Shown: positions 1 to 10,567, counted from the stretch's first letter. The stretch is 64,000 nt of DNA from Ceratopteris richardii (GCA_020310875.1 MU260055.1:741001-805000), one strand, 5' to 3'. A program made the numbers and translations. Notes: a model not told the origin generated them from the letters alone.

Positions 1-30
1 CCTCCTCTTCTTTTTGCTTGTTGGTAAGAG

Positions 31-231
31 CTAGTCGCTTAAGCATGTACTCATCAAGGGTTCTTGATATAGCTTAACTCTGCATCCACTGATATAATTA
101 GGCATTACCTCTCCTTCTAGAGTTGCTATTTGAACAGCACTGCTAGTTGATATCCTATTGATGACCATAGGTCCATATCCTGTTTTTTCTAACTTATGGG
201 CATGTTGTTTCAAGGTGTAAACTAATACCAA
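31..231 (-). pseudogene. Gypsy L integrase C-terminal fragment
   Basis: About 66 codons that look like the C-terminal end of a Ty3/gypsy polyprotein: a hydrophobic V-L-V-Y stretch, then a K-x-G-Y-G-P-M-V-I segment corresponding to the usual G-P-F/Y-V-I motif of the integrase C-terminal module. It lies downstream of the integrase core on the same strand but is separated from it by about 160 bases without a clean frame, so the polyprotein is broken. No chromodomain is visible before the window edge. The assignment rests on position and the GP(Y/M)VI-like motif only. Confidence 0.55.
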
Positions 232-393
232 ATCTCCTAGTTGTAATCCCTTGTCTTTGATATGAGCATCAAAGTAGGCTTTCTATCTCTTCTTAGTGGC
301 ATAAATTCCTTTGGTTGCATGTAGTCTAGTCTTTCCGAGTCATTCTAAGTCAAGTATTCTCGAGGAAAGTTCATGACCCGTCCACTCATGATC

Positions 394-1224
394 CTAAGCA
401 ATTTTGAGGGTGGGTATCAAAAAGTCCAACGGAAACACAACATTCTGACCAAATACCATCTGGAATCGTGTGGCATTGAGCACTATTTTATAGGCTACTT
501 GATAAGCCCATAAGGCATGGTGTAATTGTTGATCCCAATCCGAACACTTATTATTCACAATCTTGGTTAGAATGTTGCACAAAATCTTATTAGTACCCTC
601 ATCCTGTTTGTTAGCTTGCGGATGATACGGTGCAGATATCTTGTGTATTACCATGAAGTCTTGTAATAAATGTTCAATAACCTCATTTAGGAAATGAGTA
701 CCCCTATCACTTACAAGCTCTATAGGAAGCCCATATCTTGTGAAGACATTCTCAAACAAGAATTTTGCAGTGGTGCATGCATCATTCTTCTTTGTGGGCT
801 TGGCCTCTACCCATTTAGTGAGATAGTCTGTAGCAACTATGATATACTCAGCATGGGAGTTCTTTGCGGGGGGGTTAATAGGTCCAACAAAATCTATTCC
901 CCATTTTGAGAATGTGCGCCCTCCCATCATGGGTCGTAGGGGCATCTCGTCTTTGCGTATAGGATACTGAGTTCTTTGACATATGTCACATCGTTTTACA
1001 TATGTGTGGGCATCCATGTGGAGAGTGGGCCACCATAATTCTGAAAATAGTATGGCCTTAATAACATGGTCAGGTCCAAAATGGCCTCGTGGTGCACCCT
1101 TATCGGCAACTTCCAAGAGGTTGAGATATTCACTCTCATGCACATGTATCCTCATGTAACTATCTCTTCCTCGCTTATACAGATTATTGCCGATGAGCTT
1201 ATAATCTTGAGCCCTCTTGCTCAA
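394..1224 (-). pseudogene. Gypsy L integrase core with HHCC zinc finger
   Basis: 276-codon open frame, no ATG at its start (the listed start codon is TTG), so this is an internal polyprotein piece. It begins with an HHCC zinc finger (GHFGPDH followed by CDICQ), then the DDE catalytic core: first Asp in WGIDFVGP, second in VSDRGTHF, and Glu in QDEGTN, where the family usually has Q-V-E. The enzyme would insert the reverse-transcribed DNA into the chromosome. A frameshift separates it from the upstream frame at 1298-1495. All three catalytic residues appear intact, but the polyprotein as a whole is not. Confidence 0.88.
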
Positions 1225-1297
1225 GGCTTCGTTTATATGCCAAAGTCATGTCTTGTGGGAAAGTCTTCCTCCTCCGATAGGTAACTAAAGGTTCACT

Positions 1298-1495
1298 CTA
1301 GTCTGGCATTAGGGTCACCTCGTATAGAGTGGCATGTTCTATCAGTGGTCTATTACAACACTTTGGGCATTCATCGCAAAGTCGTCGGACATCTTTTTCC
1401 ATTGAAGACCAATACACGCCTAACCTTTTCAAGTTCAGTAAGGTCCCCTGTCTCGAATGATGTTGCTCTAGTGCACCTACATGTGCTAGTTGCAA
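1298..1495 (-). pseudogene. Second HHCC-like zinc-binding segment upstream of gypsy L integrase
   Basis: 65-codon frame lying between RNase H and the integrase piece at 394-1224. It shows H-x6-H (or HH), 26 residues, then C-D-E-C, the spacing of an integrase HHCC zinc finger, with R-L-G-V-Y-W-S-S-M in the place where integrase fingers usually have Y-W-W-P-x-M. A tgg-to-tag change (D-W to D-stop) ends the frame at 1298, and the following integrase lies in another frame. Since the integrase at 394-1224 already has its own HHCC, this is a second copy of the motif. It could be an in-element duplication or a diverged accessory module. Confidence 0.6.
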
Positions 1496-1549
1496 CCAAT
1501 TGTTATACTCATGTTCTTCTACACACCAAGCAAGATTATTCTGATGGTC

Positions 1550-2150
1550 CTACCTATAGATACTACTAGTGAGGATTTTGTATCTCTGAGCTTTCACTAC
1601 CTCCTTTTCTTGGGTTCTCACTTGAGAATTCTTGGGTCCATATGTCAATATTGGAACTAGTGGCTTTGCCCATTCAGGACCAATCTTGAGATTGAATAGG
1701 TAAGCATCTAGTAGCTCAAAGTCATATTCCATAAATAATAGAAACCAGTGTATTAACCTACCTATGTTGCACGGTTTGTTTACTAAATACAAGAGAGCTT
1801 GATGGTCTGTAACGAACTTAACTTATTTGCCAATAAATAGTGGTGAAACTTCTTAACGGCATAGACCATTCCTAGCCCCTCTCTCTCCATCGTGGTGTAA
1901 TTCCTCTCTTAAGCATTCAACTGCCTACTAGCATATGCAATCGGTAAATCAATATTTCGTTCGTCCTTGGGTTGTGCTAACACACAGCTTATGGCATGCT
2001 TAGAAGCATCTACGTGTATGTGAAAAGTTTTGTTCCAATCACACATGGCTAGAATAGGTGCAGAACACAATCGTCATTTCAGTTCATTGAAGGAACTCTC
2101 GCGTTCTTCTATCCACTCAAAGTTAATTAGCAAGTGGTGGAGTGGTCTAG
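1550..2150 (-). pseudogene. Gypsy L RNase H domain, degenerate
   Basis: On the minus strand, between RT and the HHCC segments, I read a Ty3-type RNase H in pieces: FHIHVDASKHA (first catalytic Asp), a P-I-A-Y-A-S-R-Q-L stretch, TMEREGLGMVYAVKKF (catalytic Glu) and YLLANK. After a break comes an 80-codon open frame at 1550-1792 with YLVNKPCNIGRLIHW, the usual post-catalytic segment. Stops interrupt the frame (one before ERNYTTMERE), and the last catalytic region is lost. The enzyme would degrade the RNA strand of the RNA:DNA hybrid. It is clearly inactive here. Confidence 0.75.
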
Positions 2151-2178
2151 CAATGACTGCATACATGTGTATGAATCA

Positions 2179-2776
2179 TCAATAATAACCGCAATGGCCC
2201 ATAAATGCTTGTACCTCCTTTACATTTTTTAGACTGGGTAATTCATTGATCACTCGCACCTTATCTGCATCTGTAGAAATTCCATTTTTCGAAACTATGT
2301 GACCAAGTATCTTACCTTGTCTTACCATAAAAAAACACTTCTCAGGATTTAAGTAGACTTGATATTCCCTACACTTATGAAAGATGTGCTCAAGCTCAGG
2401 GATATGATGTGGTCTAAGCACTGAGTGAGCACATAGATCATCTACATACACTTCTAGATTCTTTCTCAGGAACTCTTTGAACACGTGGCACATCAACCTT
2501 TGGAAAGTTGCAGGTGCATTCGTCAACCCAAAAGGCATCACACAAAATGCAAAGATACCCCATTCAATGGCAAAGTCTATTTTTTTGTTGGTCCTCGGGG
2601 GCAATGGTGACTTGGTTATAACCTAAAAATCCATCAAGGAAGCTATACACTTCTTTGCCTAGAACTCTTTCCAACAAGTATGTTGTAGTAGGTAGAGGAT
2701 AACTCTCCCTAATGGTGGCAGCATTGACTTTCTTCAAATTAATACATACTCTCAACTTACCATTCTTCTTAGGCAC
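2179..2776 (-). pseudogene. Gypsy L reverse transcriptase
   Basis: Two overlapping frames together cover the RT fingers and palm. The 2564-2776 frame has PKKNGKLRVCINLKKVN, YPLP and FLDGFLGYNQV (the family's F-L-D-G-x-x-G-Y-x-Q block with the first catalytic Asp). The 2179-2604 frame has FAFCVMPFGLTNAPATFQRLM, the catalytic EVYVDDL, CREYQVYLNPEKCFF and LGHIVSKNGI, ending at the thumb. The frame shift lies near 2570-2600. Y-V-D-D is intact, but the split frame means no functional enzyme. Confidence 0.9.
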
Positions 2777-2936
2777 AACTACATTTGGTATGTTCTATCT
2801 CATAAATGAATCCGACTTCAATGAGTCTATCTATCTCTTCCTTGATCTTCAATGTAAAGTTATCATTGTATGTATAGGGCTTTTGCTTTGTGGGTTTAGC
2901 CTCAACTGTCATGGGTATCCTGTGAGAACATATACC

Positions 2937-3146
2937 TCAATCTACCCCTTTCAGGTCCTTGTAGCTCCAAGCAAACACATCCCTATACCTCTTCAGTAGG
3001 GCAATCAAACTTTCCTCCTCTTCGTCTGTCAGATCATGTCCTATGTACATACATCGTTCTTCTCCGCCCTCGATTGCTACTACAACTTTCTTTGTGGTCT
3101 CCTTATTATCATAAGCTTCCCGAGAATTTTGGTCTCTCTTAGGCAT
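2937..3146 (-). pseudogene. Gypsy L pol segment upstream of RT
   Basis: 69-codon frame with an acidic DLTDEEEESLIALLKRYRDVFAWSYKDLKGVD segment (given here as its key blocks LLKRYRDVFAWSY and DLKGVD). The L-K-x-Y-x-D-V-F-A-W-S-Y-x-D-L/M-x-G-I/V-D block is typical of the linker between protease and RT in plant gypsy polyproteins. It sits just before the RT frames, and the H-x-L-x-x-x-P that normally follows is lost. 3147-3935 continues as degenerate polyprotein linker with short acidic frames (3270-3554) and a TTC microsatellite near 3211-3237. Confidence 0.7.
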
Positions 3147-3935
3147 CCTTATTATGATTTTTCATTCTTCCACTGTGTATTTTTTAAAATTTTATGGCAC
3201 TTCCATCAATCGTTCTTCTTCTTCTTCTTCTTCTTGTTTCACGGTTTTACCCTTTCTCACCTTTTGATTTCATTGACTAGGGCTCAAATTATCCTTTTCC
3301 TTCCTAGGGGTGGTGTGGTCTAGGAAAATGGCTTCTACCCAACCTAAAAATTTCTCTTTCGATGAACATTTGGGTTTGTTAAAGTCTACTTCCCATTCTT
3401 CCTCTTTCACTTGCTTGCTCCTTTCTGAGATCTCACCTTCGAGTTTATCCCCTTCGATTTCCTCCCCTACAAGGTTTACAGTAAAGATGGATATATCATA
3501 GCCGTCTTCATCACAATGGGGGGTCCATTGTTCTTCGCTAATTGCTATATCCATAGTCGCAAGAATCTCTGCCCAACCATAGGTTTAGAATTCCTTGTCT
3601 GGGAACACTACTTGCACATACGTTGGGTCCTCAATAGGTCTAGAGGTGTGTTCTATTCCTGACATTCTTGCGGTCGCTAGCTCCTCTTTTGCTGCAATTT
3701 TACACATTCATATGTGTGTATCCTCATGCAGCCATGATGGATCTGATGCTAAGCAATGTACGAATTCCTTCTCATCTTCGTTCTTATGTACAGTATTCCA
3801 TTGCAAGGGTGGTAGTATGGTACATCCTTGTGTGAATATTCGGTGAGGTTCACTTTCGTGGTCACTCCCAGGTGTTTCAAGTACAAAGAGTTGGTTCCCT
3901 AATCCTGTACCACTTGTAATTGTCACATGAAAGGT

Positions 3936-4559
3936 CTACCTAAGCATCTCATATGCTTGATTCTTCCCAAAATCACATATCACAAAAATGTGATCAAATT
4001 CTACTCCACAGGTGGACAGAGTAATGCCTTCCAATAGTCCTAAGGGTCTTTCTATATGCCCATTTGCAATCTGCAACTTCATCCTAGTAGGTCTAATAGC
4101 TACTTTATCACAGCGCTTCCACAAAGAAGTTGTAGCGATAGCTACTCGTGCACCTATGTCTAGGATGGCTTTGGTAGTGTAACCCTTGTAAGTGATAGGC
4201 AAATAAGTGTTACCTTCCTCACCTTCACTCACATCTCCCACTTTATCTATGGGTATTTCAGGTACCTTTCCTCGTACTCTTGGTCTAGAGGAAGTTGTAG
4301 CTCTCTGTGGGAACTGATTTGCTACATGTTTCCATAGTTCTGGTTTGATTTTTAATAGCTCTTCCAAAGTCAAATGGAATTGAACTCTGGTGTTCCTAAT
4401 GGCTTCTGTGTTTCTAGGAAGAATTGAGCCCTCTCCCCTTATTAGAATAGTGGGGGCTCTCACTTGAATTGATATGTCATCCCATGGTCTCGTGAAGTGA
4501 GGTAACTCTTGCAAGGAGTTAGATTCAAAACTCTTGCTCTCACTGGGCCACTCATCCAC
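3936..4559 (-). pseudogene. Gypsy L aspartic protease region, active site altered
   Basis: 207-codon frame with the fold of a gypsy pepsin-like protease: AILDIGARVAIATTSLW where the family has D-T/S-G-A, then LQIANGHIERPLGLLEGI and VEFDHIFVICDF. The protease would cut the Gag-Pol polyprotein. The middle residue of the catalytic triad reads Ile (D-I-G) instead of Thr/Ser, so this copy is probably inactive. The N-terminal half (ELPHFTRPWDD and RTVQFHLTLEELLKIKPELW-like text) is the linker that normally follows gag. 4560-5241 continues the linker without a clean frame. Confidence 0.8.
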
Positions 4560-5241
4560 TTGATCTCCATAGATAAATGGGATGTCAGTTAGGATTGTTC
4601 TCCTTAGTCATCAATCTCTGGTATAGGTGGTTAGTGTTTCTTGTTCCTACCTCCATATTTCTTCTCGGATCTCTCTTAAGATGGCATGTAAATCCATGTA
4701 GCCCGTTTGATGATTTTATAAGTCTGACCTACCCCTTTCGAATAGAGTTCTCTTCAAGGGGTCTTTTGGGCTAGTTTGTGTGCTAGAGTAGACTTTTGTT
4801 GTGTTAGATGCTAGTTGCCCTAACCTTTCTAATAATCCTTGGAAATGTAGCTCAGGCCTAGCCATAACTTCCCAATTGAGGTTCTAGGATGCCTCAAACA
4901 TTGCCTGGGCAAATTCTACCATTTTCATGCATAGCTTGGTTCTCTCTATTTCTAAGTCAACTCTTGGGTAGTTCTTGCTGGATTCTCCTACCTATGGTCC
5001 TTCTTGTATCCTAGCCTGATAAGCTTTGAGCATCATGTCAAGGTTTTCTAGGGTGGAATCTACTAGTACTGATCCTATCTTTGGGGTCACCACCTGTGGT
5101 TCAACCTCCTATGATGCCATTTCTAAAATTTTTGCTCTGGTTTCTCTCAGGCTTTCCTCTAACTCATTAATCTTTTTGCTCCATTTTCTCTTATGTCACT
5201 CTCTTGAATCTTTCAAGGTTCTCGTTTTCTTTCCTGTTGAT

Positions 5242-6298
5242 TGTTGGTGTAAATTTCAAGCCTACACATTTGGCTCAAAGGATGCATTGAAGTTTATACA
5301 TACATGAAGAAGCATAAGAACATATGCTAGTGGATAATTACAACTTTACCTCATTGTAAAAGTCAGATTGACTTGGAATCTTTTGTAATCACCTATCAAA
5401 GTGAGTCGTGGAAAAATTAGCTTATTTGATTGAAGGAATATCTCCTAGGATATAGGAGCTTGATCATAGGGAGCCAAAAGTTTGAATTTGAATTCAAACT
5501 TTTACCCATCTCTTATAAAAATGGTCATTAAAAGTTGCGGGTAACAGAGAGCACTCCCGAGCCTAGCATTACTGATTTTTGAGTGTATGTGAGGTCTATA
5601 CTCAAGCCCACACCTCTCTATACCATTTGGCATTGATGTTCATGCAAATGGAGGTGTATACAAATGTTCATTAATACATACATTCATATTATCTATCTTT
5701 GAGTTCTCTGTTAGTCTACTCAAAAGTCTGTCAACTTGTCAAGGGCATATCTCAATCAATTCTTCACCAAATTCAGTGATTCAAAGCTTGTTGGATTCAT
5801 CTTGAAGTATCTACATGTTGTCAAAGTTTGAAGACATTCTATGCAGCCAGTTTGGAGAAATCTACGTCGAGGTGAACTCTGGTCATTCTCTGCTACAGTC
5901 CTAAAAAGTCGGGGGTATAGCTTAACTTGCTAAATTGATTTCTCTTAGCATAGTTTATCATTTTACATCATTCCACTTGGAATAGGTAGCTTACTAAGCT
6001 AGTTAGATACCCCTAAAAGGAATTTTTCCAATTCCTACTATGCTGGTCATATTGAGCAAAATACTCAGCAGGTGTCAAGCCATAAATAGAAGGTTTTCTT
6101 GAGTTTGTGAATTCCAAAGTTATCTGTTTTGATTCAATCGTTGCACACATCATTTCCAAAGGACATAGGACATTTTATGGTGTCATTGGAAAGCTAAGGA
6201 GGTCTAGTTATCAACTCTGAAGCAAAAGAGGGCTGGTACAATGCAGGTTTAGCAGTACCTACTCAATCTCTTGGAGTATCCATCCATCATTCCCAACA
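5242..6298 (+). repeat. 5' LTR of copia K
   Basis: Begins TGTTGGTGTAAATT and ends CATTCCCAACA; repeated at 10568-11624. A TATA box (TTATAAAA) lies at 5513-5520. Immediately upstream, at 5476-5503, is an inverted repeat with 13-bp arms (AAAAGTTTGAATT and its reverse complement) separated by TG, conserved in the other LTR. The primer site follows the LTR after one base. Confidence 0.95.
5513..5520 (+). promoter_or_regulatory. TATA box of copia K 5' LTR
   Basis: TTATAAAA in an otherwise GC-richer stretch, 9 bases after a 28-bp palindrome. The same arrangement occurs in the 3' LTR. It probably marks the U3/R region. The transcription start itself cannot be seen. Confidence 0.6.
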
Positions 6299-6299
6299 G

Positions 6300-6311
6300 T
6301 GGTATCAGAGC
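6300..6311 (+). other. Primer binding site of copia K
   Basis: TGGTATCAGAGC, one base after the LTR end, complementary to the 3' end of plant initiator Met tRNA. This is the usual minus-strand primer site of plant copia elements and is unmutated here. Confidence 0.93.
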
Positions 6312-6324
6312 AAACTAAGGTAAA

Positions 6325-7434
6325 ATGGGAGATGGTTTTCCTTCATTTATTGACAAATTGGACAGGAACAACTATCAAGCATGGTCTCTAAGGATGAAGA
6401 CCTACTTACAAGGAAGGAGTCTCTATGGCTACATCTCAGGAGATGAGGAATTGCCCTCATTCAAAGCAATAGGATTACCAACCAAGGAAGAACATGAAAA
6501 GCTCAACACATGGTGTGCTAAGGATGCATTGGCAAGATCTTATTTACTCAACTCTATATGTGATTTTCTTTTGCCACATATTAGAAATTGTAAGACATCC
6601 CAAGAGACTTGGGAAACCTTGTCATCATATTTTTCCTCCAACACAAGGGCTAGGAAAAATCAGTTGTGGATTGAATTCACAACACTAAGGAAGCAACCTA
6701 AGCAAGTTGTTTCAAAATTTGTGACCAAGATTAAAGATGTAGCAGATCAGTTAGCAAGCATAGGAGACGAGATTGAAGAAGAACAGATTCTAAGGCAAGT
6801 GATCAATGGGATCAAGGCTGATGACAAATCGGAAAGCTTCACCACTGCCATGGATCTCTACATGGACATGCACACTCCAAATCTTACAACTCTCATGGGA
6901 CAATTGTTTACTCATGAAGCAAAGCTCAACAAAAATGGAGACACATCCAAAGGTAATAACTCTTCTGCCCTATACACTGATAAGAAGTCTAAAGATAAAG
7001 GCAAGAGCAAAAAGGTGGAAGATGAAGGATCAACCTCTCAAGCCAACTATGCAGGGAGAGGTAGATCTTCAAGGGGAAGGGGCAGAGGAGGTAAGCCAGG
7101 TAGGGGGAGATCTTATAACTCCTCACCATGCAACATTTGTGGTCTATCAAATCATACTACAGATGAGTGTTTCAGGAATTACAAGAATCAGAGAGGAAGA
7201 GGATACCAAAGAGGTGGCTACTCACAGTCAAGAGGTAGATTCAACCATCACCAAGGCTACAACAATAATTACAACAATAACTACAACAATAATTACAATG
7301 GCAACTACCAAGGAGGATTCAAATCCAGAAAGGATTACAACAACTACACAGAGGAGCAAGATGACTCTCTTCTAATCATGAACATGACTTCAAAGTCAGG
7401 TACAAATGATGACCACCTATTCTACATTGACTGA
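6325..7434 (+). pseudogene. Copia K Gag and start of protease, ended by premature TGA
   Basis: 369 codons starting MGDGFPSFIDKL at the first ATG after the primer site. The gag core includes YQAWSLRM, WCAKDALARSYLLNS, TWETLSSYFSSN and LTTLMGQLFTHE, then a Lys-rich stretch, an RGRG-rich nucleic-acid binding segment, a CCHC knuckle CNICGLSNHTTDECF (7129-7170) and an Asn/Tyr/Gly repeat (about 7255-7310). The frame stops at TGA (7432-7434), exactly at the middle residue of the protease triad (D-stop-G-C-S-N-H). The downstream protein continues in the same frame at 7435, so one point mutation separates gag from pol. Gag would form the particle that packages element RNA. Confidence 0.92.
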
Positions 7435-9105
7435 GGATGTTCAAATCATGTGGCTAGCAATGTAGCATTACTCTCTGATCTTGAGGAACCAAAAGGTAAG
7501 CATCAAGTCCAAACAGGTGATGATACAAAGCATTCAGTAGTTAAAGTTGGAAATGTTAAGGCTTGTGATGGAAATCAGAATTTGTTGATCAGGGTACTCT
7601 ATGTACCAACCATTACCAAAAATTTGATGAGTGTTGGTCAGATTGTGGAGAAAGGTTTGCAGGTTAGATTCAACCAATATGGAGCATATGTGGAGGATCC
7701 AAGACATGGATTCAAGAGGATTGCTAAAGGAGAAAAATCAGGTAGACTTTTCACTTTTGAGTTGGAAGATACAAAGAATATTGCATTATACAGTTATAAA
7801 GATCAAACACTGTTAGAGCTTGAGATTTGGCACAAAAGGTTAGGGCACATAGGAGAAAGAACCTTGAAACAAATGTGCAGGGACCAATGTGTGCTTGGAA
7901 TACCTAATGTATCCAAGCAACATATGATTTATAAGTGTGGTGCTTGTCAATTTGGGAAGTCTCACAGGTTACCCTTCTCAAAGAAAGGATACATGCATGA
8001 AGACTACCTAGAGCTTGTACACACAGATGTATGGGGACCAAGCAAAGACCCCTCAGTCTCAGGATCAAGGTACTATGTGTCTTTCATTGATGATTATAGC
8101 AGATGGACTGTATTATACTTCATGAAGCACAAGGATGAGGTATTTAATTGTTTTAAAAAATATCTTGCATTAGTTGAAAATCAGACTAGAAAGAATTTGA
8201 AGAGGCTAAGGTTAGATGGAGGAGGTGAGTACTTCAATGAATTTGAAAACTTCTTGCAGGACAGAGGCATCAAAAGAGAGATAACCACAAGGTATTCTCG
8301 TGAACAGAATGGGGTAGCTGAGAGAAGAAATAGATTAATTGTTGAGACAGCTAGATCTATGCTTAATGAGAAAAAGTTACCTAACTATCTATGGGCAAAC
8401 ATTGTTTCTACTACCACTTACCTCATAAACAGGTTACCATCTAAGTCTCTTGATGGCATGACACCCTATGAAGCATGGCATGGTAAGAGAGCTTCACTTG
8501 ACAATTGCAAAATATTTGGATGTGTAGCATATGTACACATTCCTTCTCAGATAAGAGGTAAGCTAGACCCAAAGGCTGAAAAATGCATCTTTATTGGGTA
8601 TGATTTAAATAAAAAAGGTTACAGGTTTTATAATCCTATCAATAAGGGGTTTATGGTAAGCAGAGATGTTGTCTTTGATGAAAATGATTCTTGGTATGAG
8701 AATGAATGCAGGAAGGTCAAATTACCCTATGATTTGGAAGAGGAATTTCCAAGTCTTACAAAGGAGGAACCTACTCAGAATGAAGCCTCAAGTTCAGATG
8801 ATGAAGACCCTATCAATCTTGAAGAACTCAAAGCATGGAAGTCCAAAGGCAAAATGAAGATGAAGAAGCTTGAAGACATACCTGAATCCTCAACTCAACC
8901 ATTTAGAAGATCACAAAGAGAAAGCAAGAAACCTATCAGATATGGGTATGATACATCTCTTGTTACTAAACATTCTGTTTATCTTGCCAAAGATTTGTCA
9001 AATGAAGAACCAGGATCATATGAAGAAGCAATAACCAAATCAGAATGGAAAGAAGCTATGGATGAGGAGATTGATGCTCTCAAAGAGAGTGACACATGGG
9101 AGTGA
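7435..9105 (+). pseudogene. Copia K protease remainder, GAG-pre-integrase and integrase
   Basis: Same frame as gag, open from the codon after the TGA to a second TGA at 9103-9105. Protease text runs to LYVPTITKNLMSVGQ. The GAG-pre-integrase motif is LEIWHKRLGHIGERTL. The integrase zinc finger and core follow: IYKCGACQFGKSHR, LVHTDVWGPSKD (first Asp), LRLDGGGEYF (second Asp) and EQNGVAERRN (Glu), all three present. The C-terminal part has GYRFYNP and VSRDVVFDE, then an acidic linker. The stop falls at DTWE-stop-VPKK, where relatives have Leu. Integrase residues look functional, but the reading frame is not. Confidence 0.92.
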
Positions 9106-9642
9106 GTACCTAAGAAGGACTCAATGAAGGTAATAGGATCCAGATGGATCTATAAGCTTAAAAGAAATTCTGATGGCACAATCAATAGGTACAAAGCCAG
9201 ATTGGTAGCCAAGGGTTTTGCACAAACCCAAGGCATTGACTATGAGGAGACATTCTCACCTGTGGCCAAGATGCCAACCATCAGAGTGTTGGTAAGTGTG
9301 GCTGCATCAAAAAATTGGAATATGTACCAATTGGATGTCAAGAATGCTTTCTTGAATGGATGGATTTCAGAGGAGGTATATATGTCACAACCTCCTGGCT
9401 ATGAGGATCCTAAGAAGGTAGCATATGTTTGCAAATTAAAAAAGGCTTTATATGGATTAAAGCAGGCACCTAGGGCATGGAATTACAGGTTAACTACATA
9501 CCTCCAAGACCAAGGATTTGTCATGAGCAAGGCAGATACTTCTCTGTTCATTAAGAGAAGTAATTCAGAGGTAATATACCTTTGTGTTTATGTTGATGAC
9601 ATCATCATGTCAATGGAATCAGATATATCAAAAGTCAAATGA
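9106..9642 (+). pseudogene. Copia K reverse transcriptase, first part
   Basis: In the same frame as the integrase. It contains [75 protein letters not shown] and the catalytic [10 protein letters not shown] (YVDD intact). It ends in SDISKVK followed by a stop at 9640-9642; the protein resumes one frame over at 9639, so a small indel has shifted the frame just after the palm domain. Confidence 0.92.
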
Positions 9643-10508
9643 TGAAGGAGTTCAAGATCAATGATCTTGGTCTATTGAAATATTTTTTGGGACTTGAATT
9701 AGTCTACACTAATTCAGGGATATACATCACTCAGAAAAAGTATATACAAGACATGTTGAAGAAGTTTCAATTGCAGGATGCCAAAGTAGCAAGCACTCCA
9801 ATGGAGGTAAACCTAAAACTAAGTGCCCATGAAGGTGATGAAGTCAAGGACATTACAGGTTATCAAAGTATGGTGGGTAGCTTGAACTATGCTACCTTAA
9901 CAAGAATAGACATTGCATATGGAGTTAGTGTGCTAAGTCAATTTATGCACAAGCCAAGGATACCTCACTTAGAGGCTGTCAAGAGAATCTTGAAGTATCT
10001 CAAGGGTACACAGAACCATGGTTTGTATTTCCCTTACACTTCAGATATTGATATCAAAATTTATTCAGATGCAGATTGGGCAGGATGCAAGGATGATAGG
10101 AGGAGCACTTCTGGATATATCTCTTTTGCAGGTGACAAACCAATTTCATGGTCTTCAAAGAAGCAACCTACTATTGCTTTGTCTTCCACAGAGGCAGAGT
10201 CTAGAGGACTGGTTAATGCCACACAAGAAGCAATTTGGATTAAGCTTTTGTATACAGAATTGGGATTGTATACTAGGTCACCAATTATCTTTGGAGATAA
10301 TACAAGTTCTCTTCACCTTGCAGCTAATCCTATTTACCATGCTAGGACCAAACACATAGAGGTCCATTACCATTATGTGAGAGAGAAATTGATAAGCAAG
10401 GACATTCAACTTACCTATGTATCAACCAACATGCAATCTGCAGATTTGTTGACTAAAGTTTTGGATGGAACCAAACTTTGCAGGTTCAAATCCATGATTG
10501 GATTGTAG
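9639..10508 (+). pseudogene. Copia K reverse transcriptase end and RNase H
   Basis: 289 codons in a new frame after the shift: MKEFKINDLGLLKYFLGLEL, MVGSLNYATLTRIDIAY and FMHKPRIPHLEAVKRILKYL (RT connection), then RNase H with IYSDADWAGCKDDRRSTSGY (first Asp), SSTEAESRGL (Glu), IIFGDNTSSLHLA (Asp) and KHIEVHYHYVREK. The end, LLTKVLDGTKLCRF, is the normal copia terminus, followed by about 50 bases and the polypurine tract. Catalytic residues of RNase H are retained; tEAEy reads EAES. Confidence 0.92.
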
Positions 10509-10557
10509 GATATACTTGAAGATTGAAGATGAAGACTTAAGCCAAAATGTTTGGCTT

Positions 10558-10567
10558 GAGGGGGAGC
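10558..10567 (+). other. Polypurine tract of copia K
   Basis: GAGGGGGAGC directly before the 3' LTR (TGTTCGTG at 10568). It would prime plus-strand DNA synthesis. Position and composition are typical of plant copia elements. Confidence 0.85.

Larger units (their letters stand above)
1..5241 (-). mobile_element. Ty3/gypsy element L, 3' part (pro-pol), truncated by window edge
   Basis: Minus-strand Ty3/gypsy internal region. Read right to left it carries protease, reverse transcriptase, RNase H, two HHCC motifs, the integrase core and the integrase C-terminus, running off the left edge so the 3' LTR is not visible. The remainder (gag, primer site, 5' LTR) lies at 11625-15049, displaced by copia K. 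The 5 bases TTGAT at 5237-5241 recur at 11625-11629 as K's target duplication, which shows the two halves were once contiguous. The tRNA-Asp-like primer site and the protease-RT-RNase H-integrase order fit the non-chromoviral plant gypsy group (Tat/Athila type); I see no chromodomain. Confidence 0.9.

Noticed and set aside
1..5241. Integrated pararetrovirus instead of gypsy
   Set aside because: An integrase core with zinc finger and a tRNA-Asp-type primer site are present, which fit a Ty3/gypsy element, and no movement-protein-like region is seen.
6300..6311. tRNA gene suggested by tRNA-complementary sequence
   Set aside because: Only the 3' 12-base complement occurs, next to an LTR; there is no cloverleaf.
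6806..7375. 189-codon plus-strand open frame overlapping K gag
   Set aside because: It lies wholly inside gag in another frame; its Thr/Ile-rich text is the shifted reading of the Asn/Tyr repeat.
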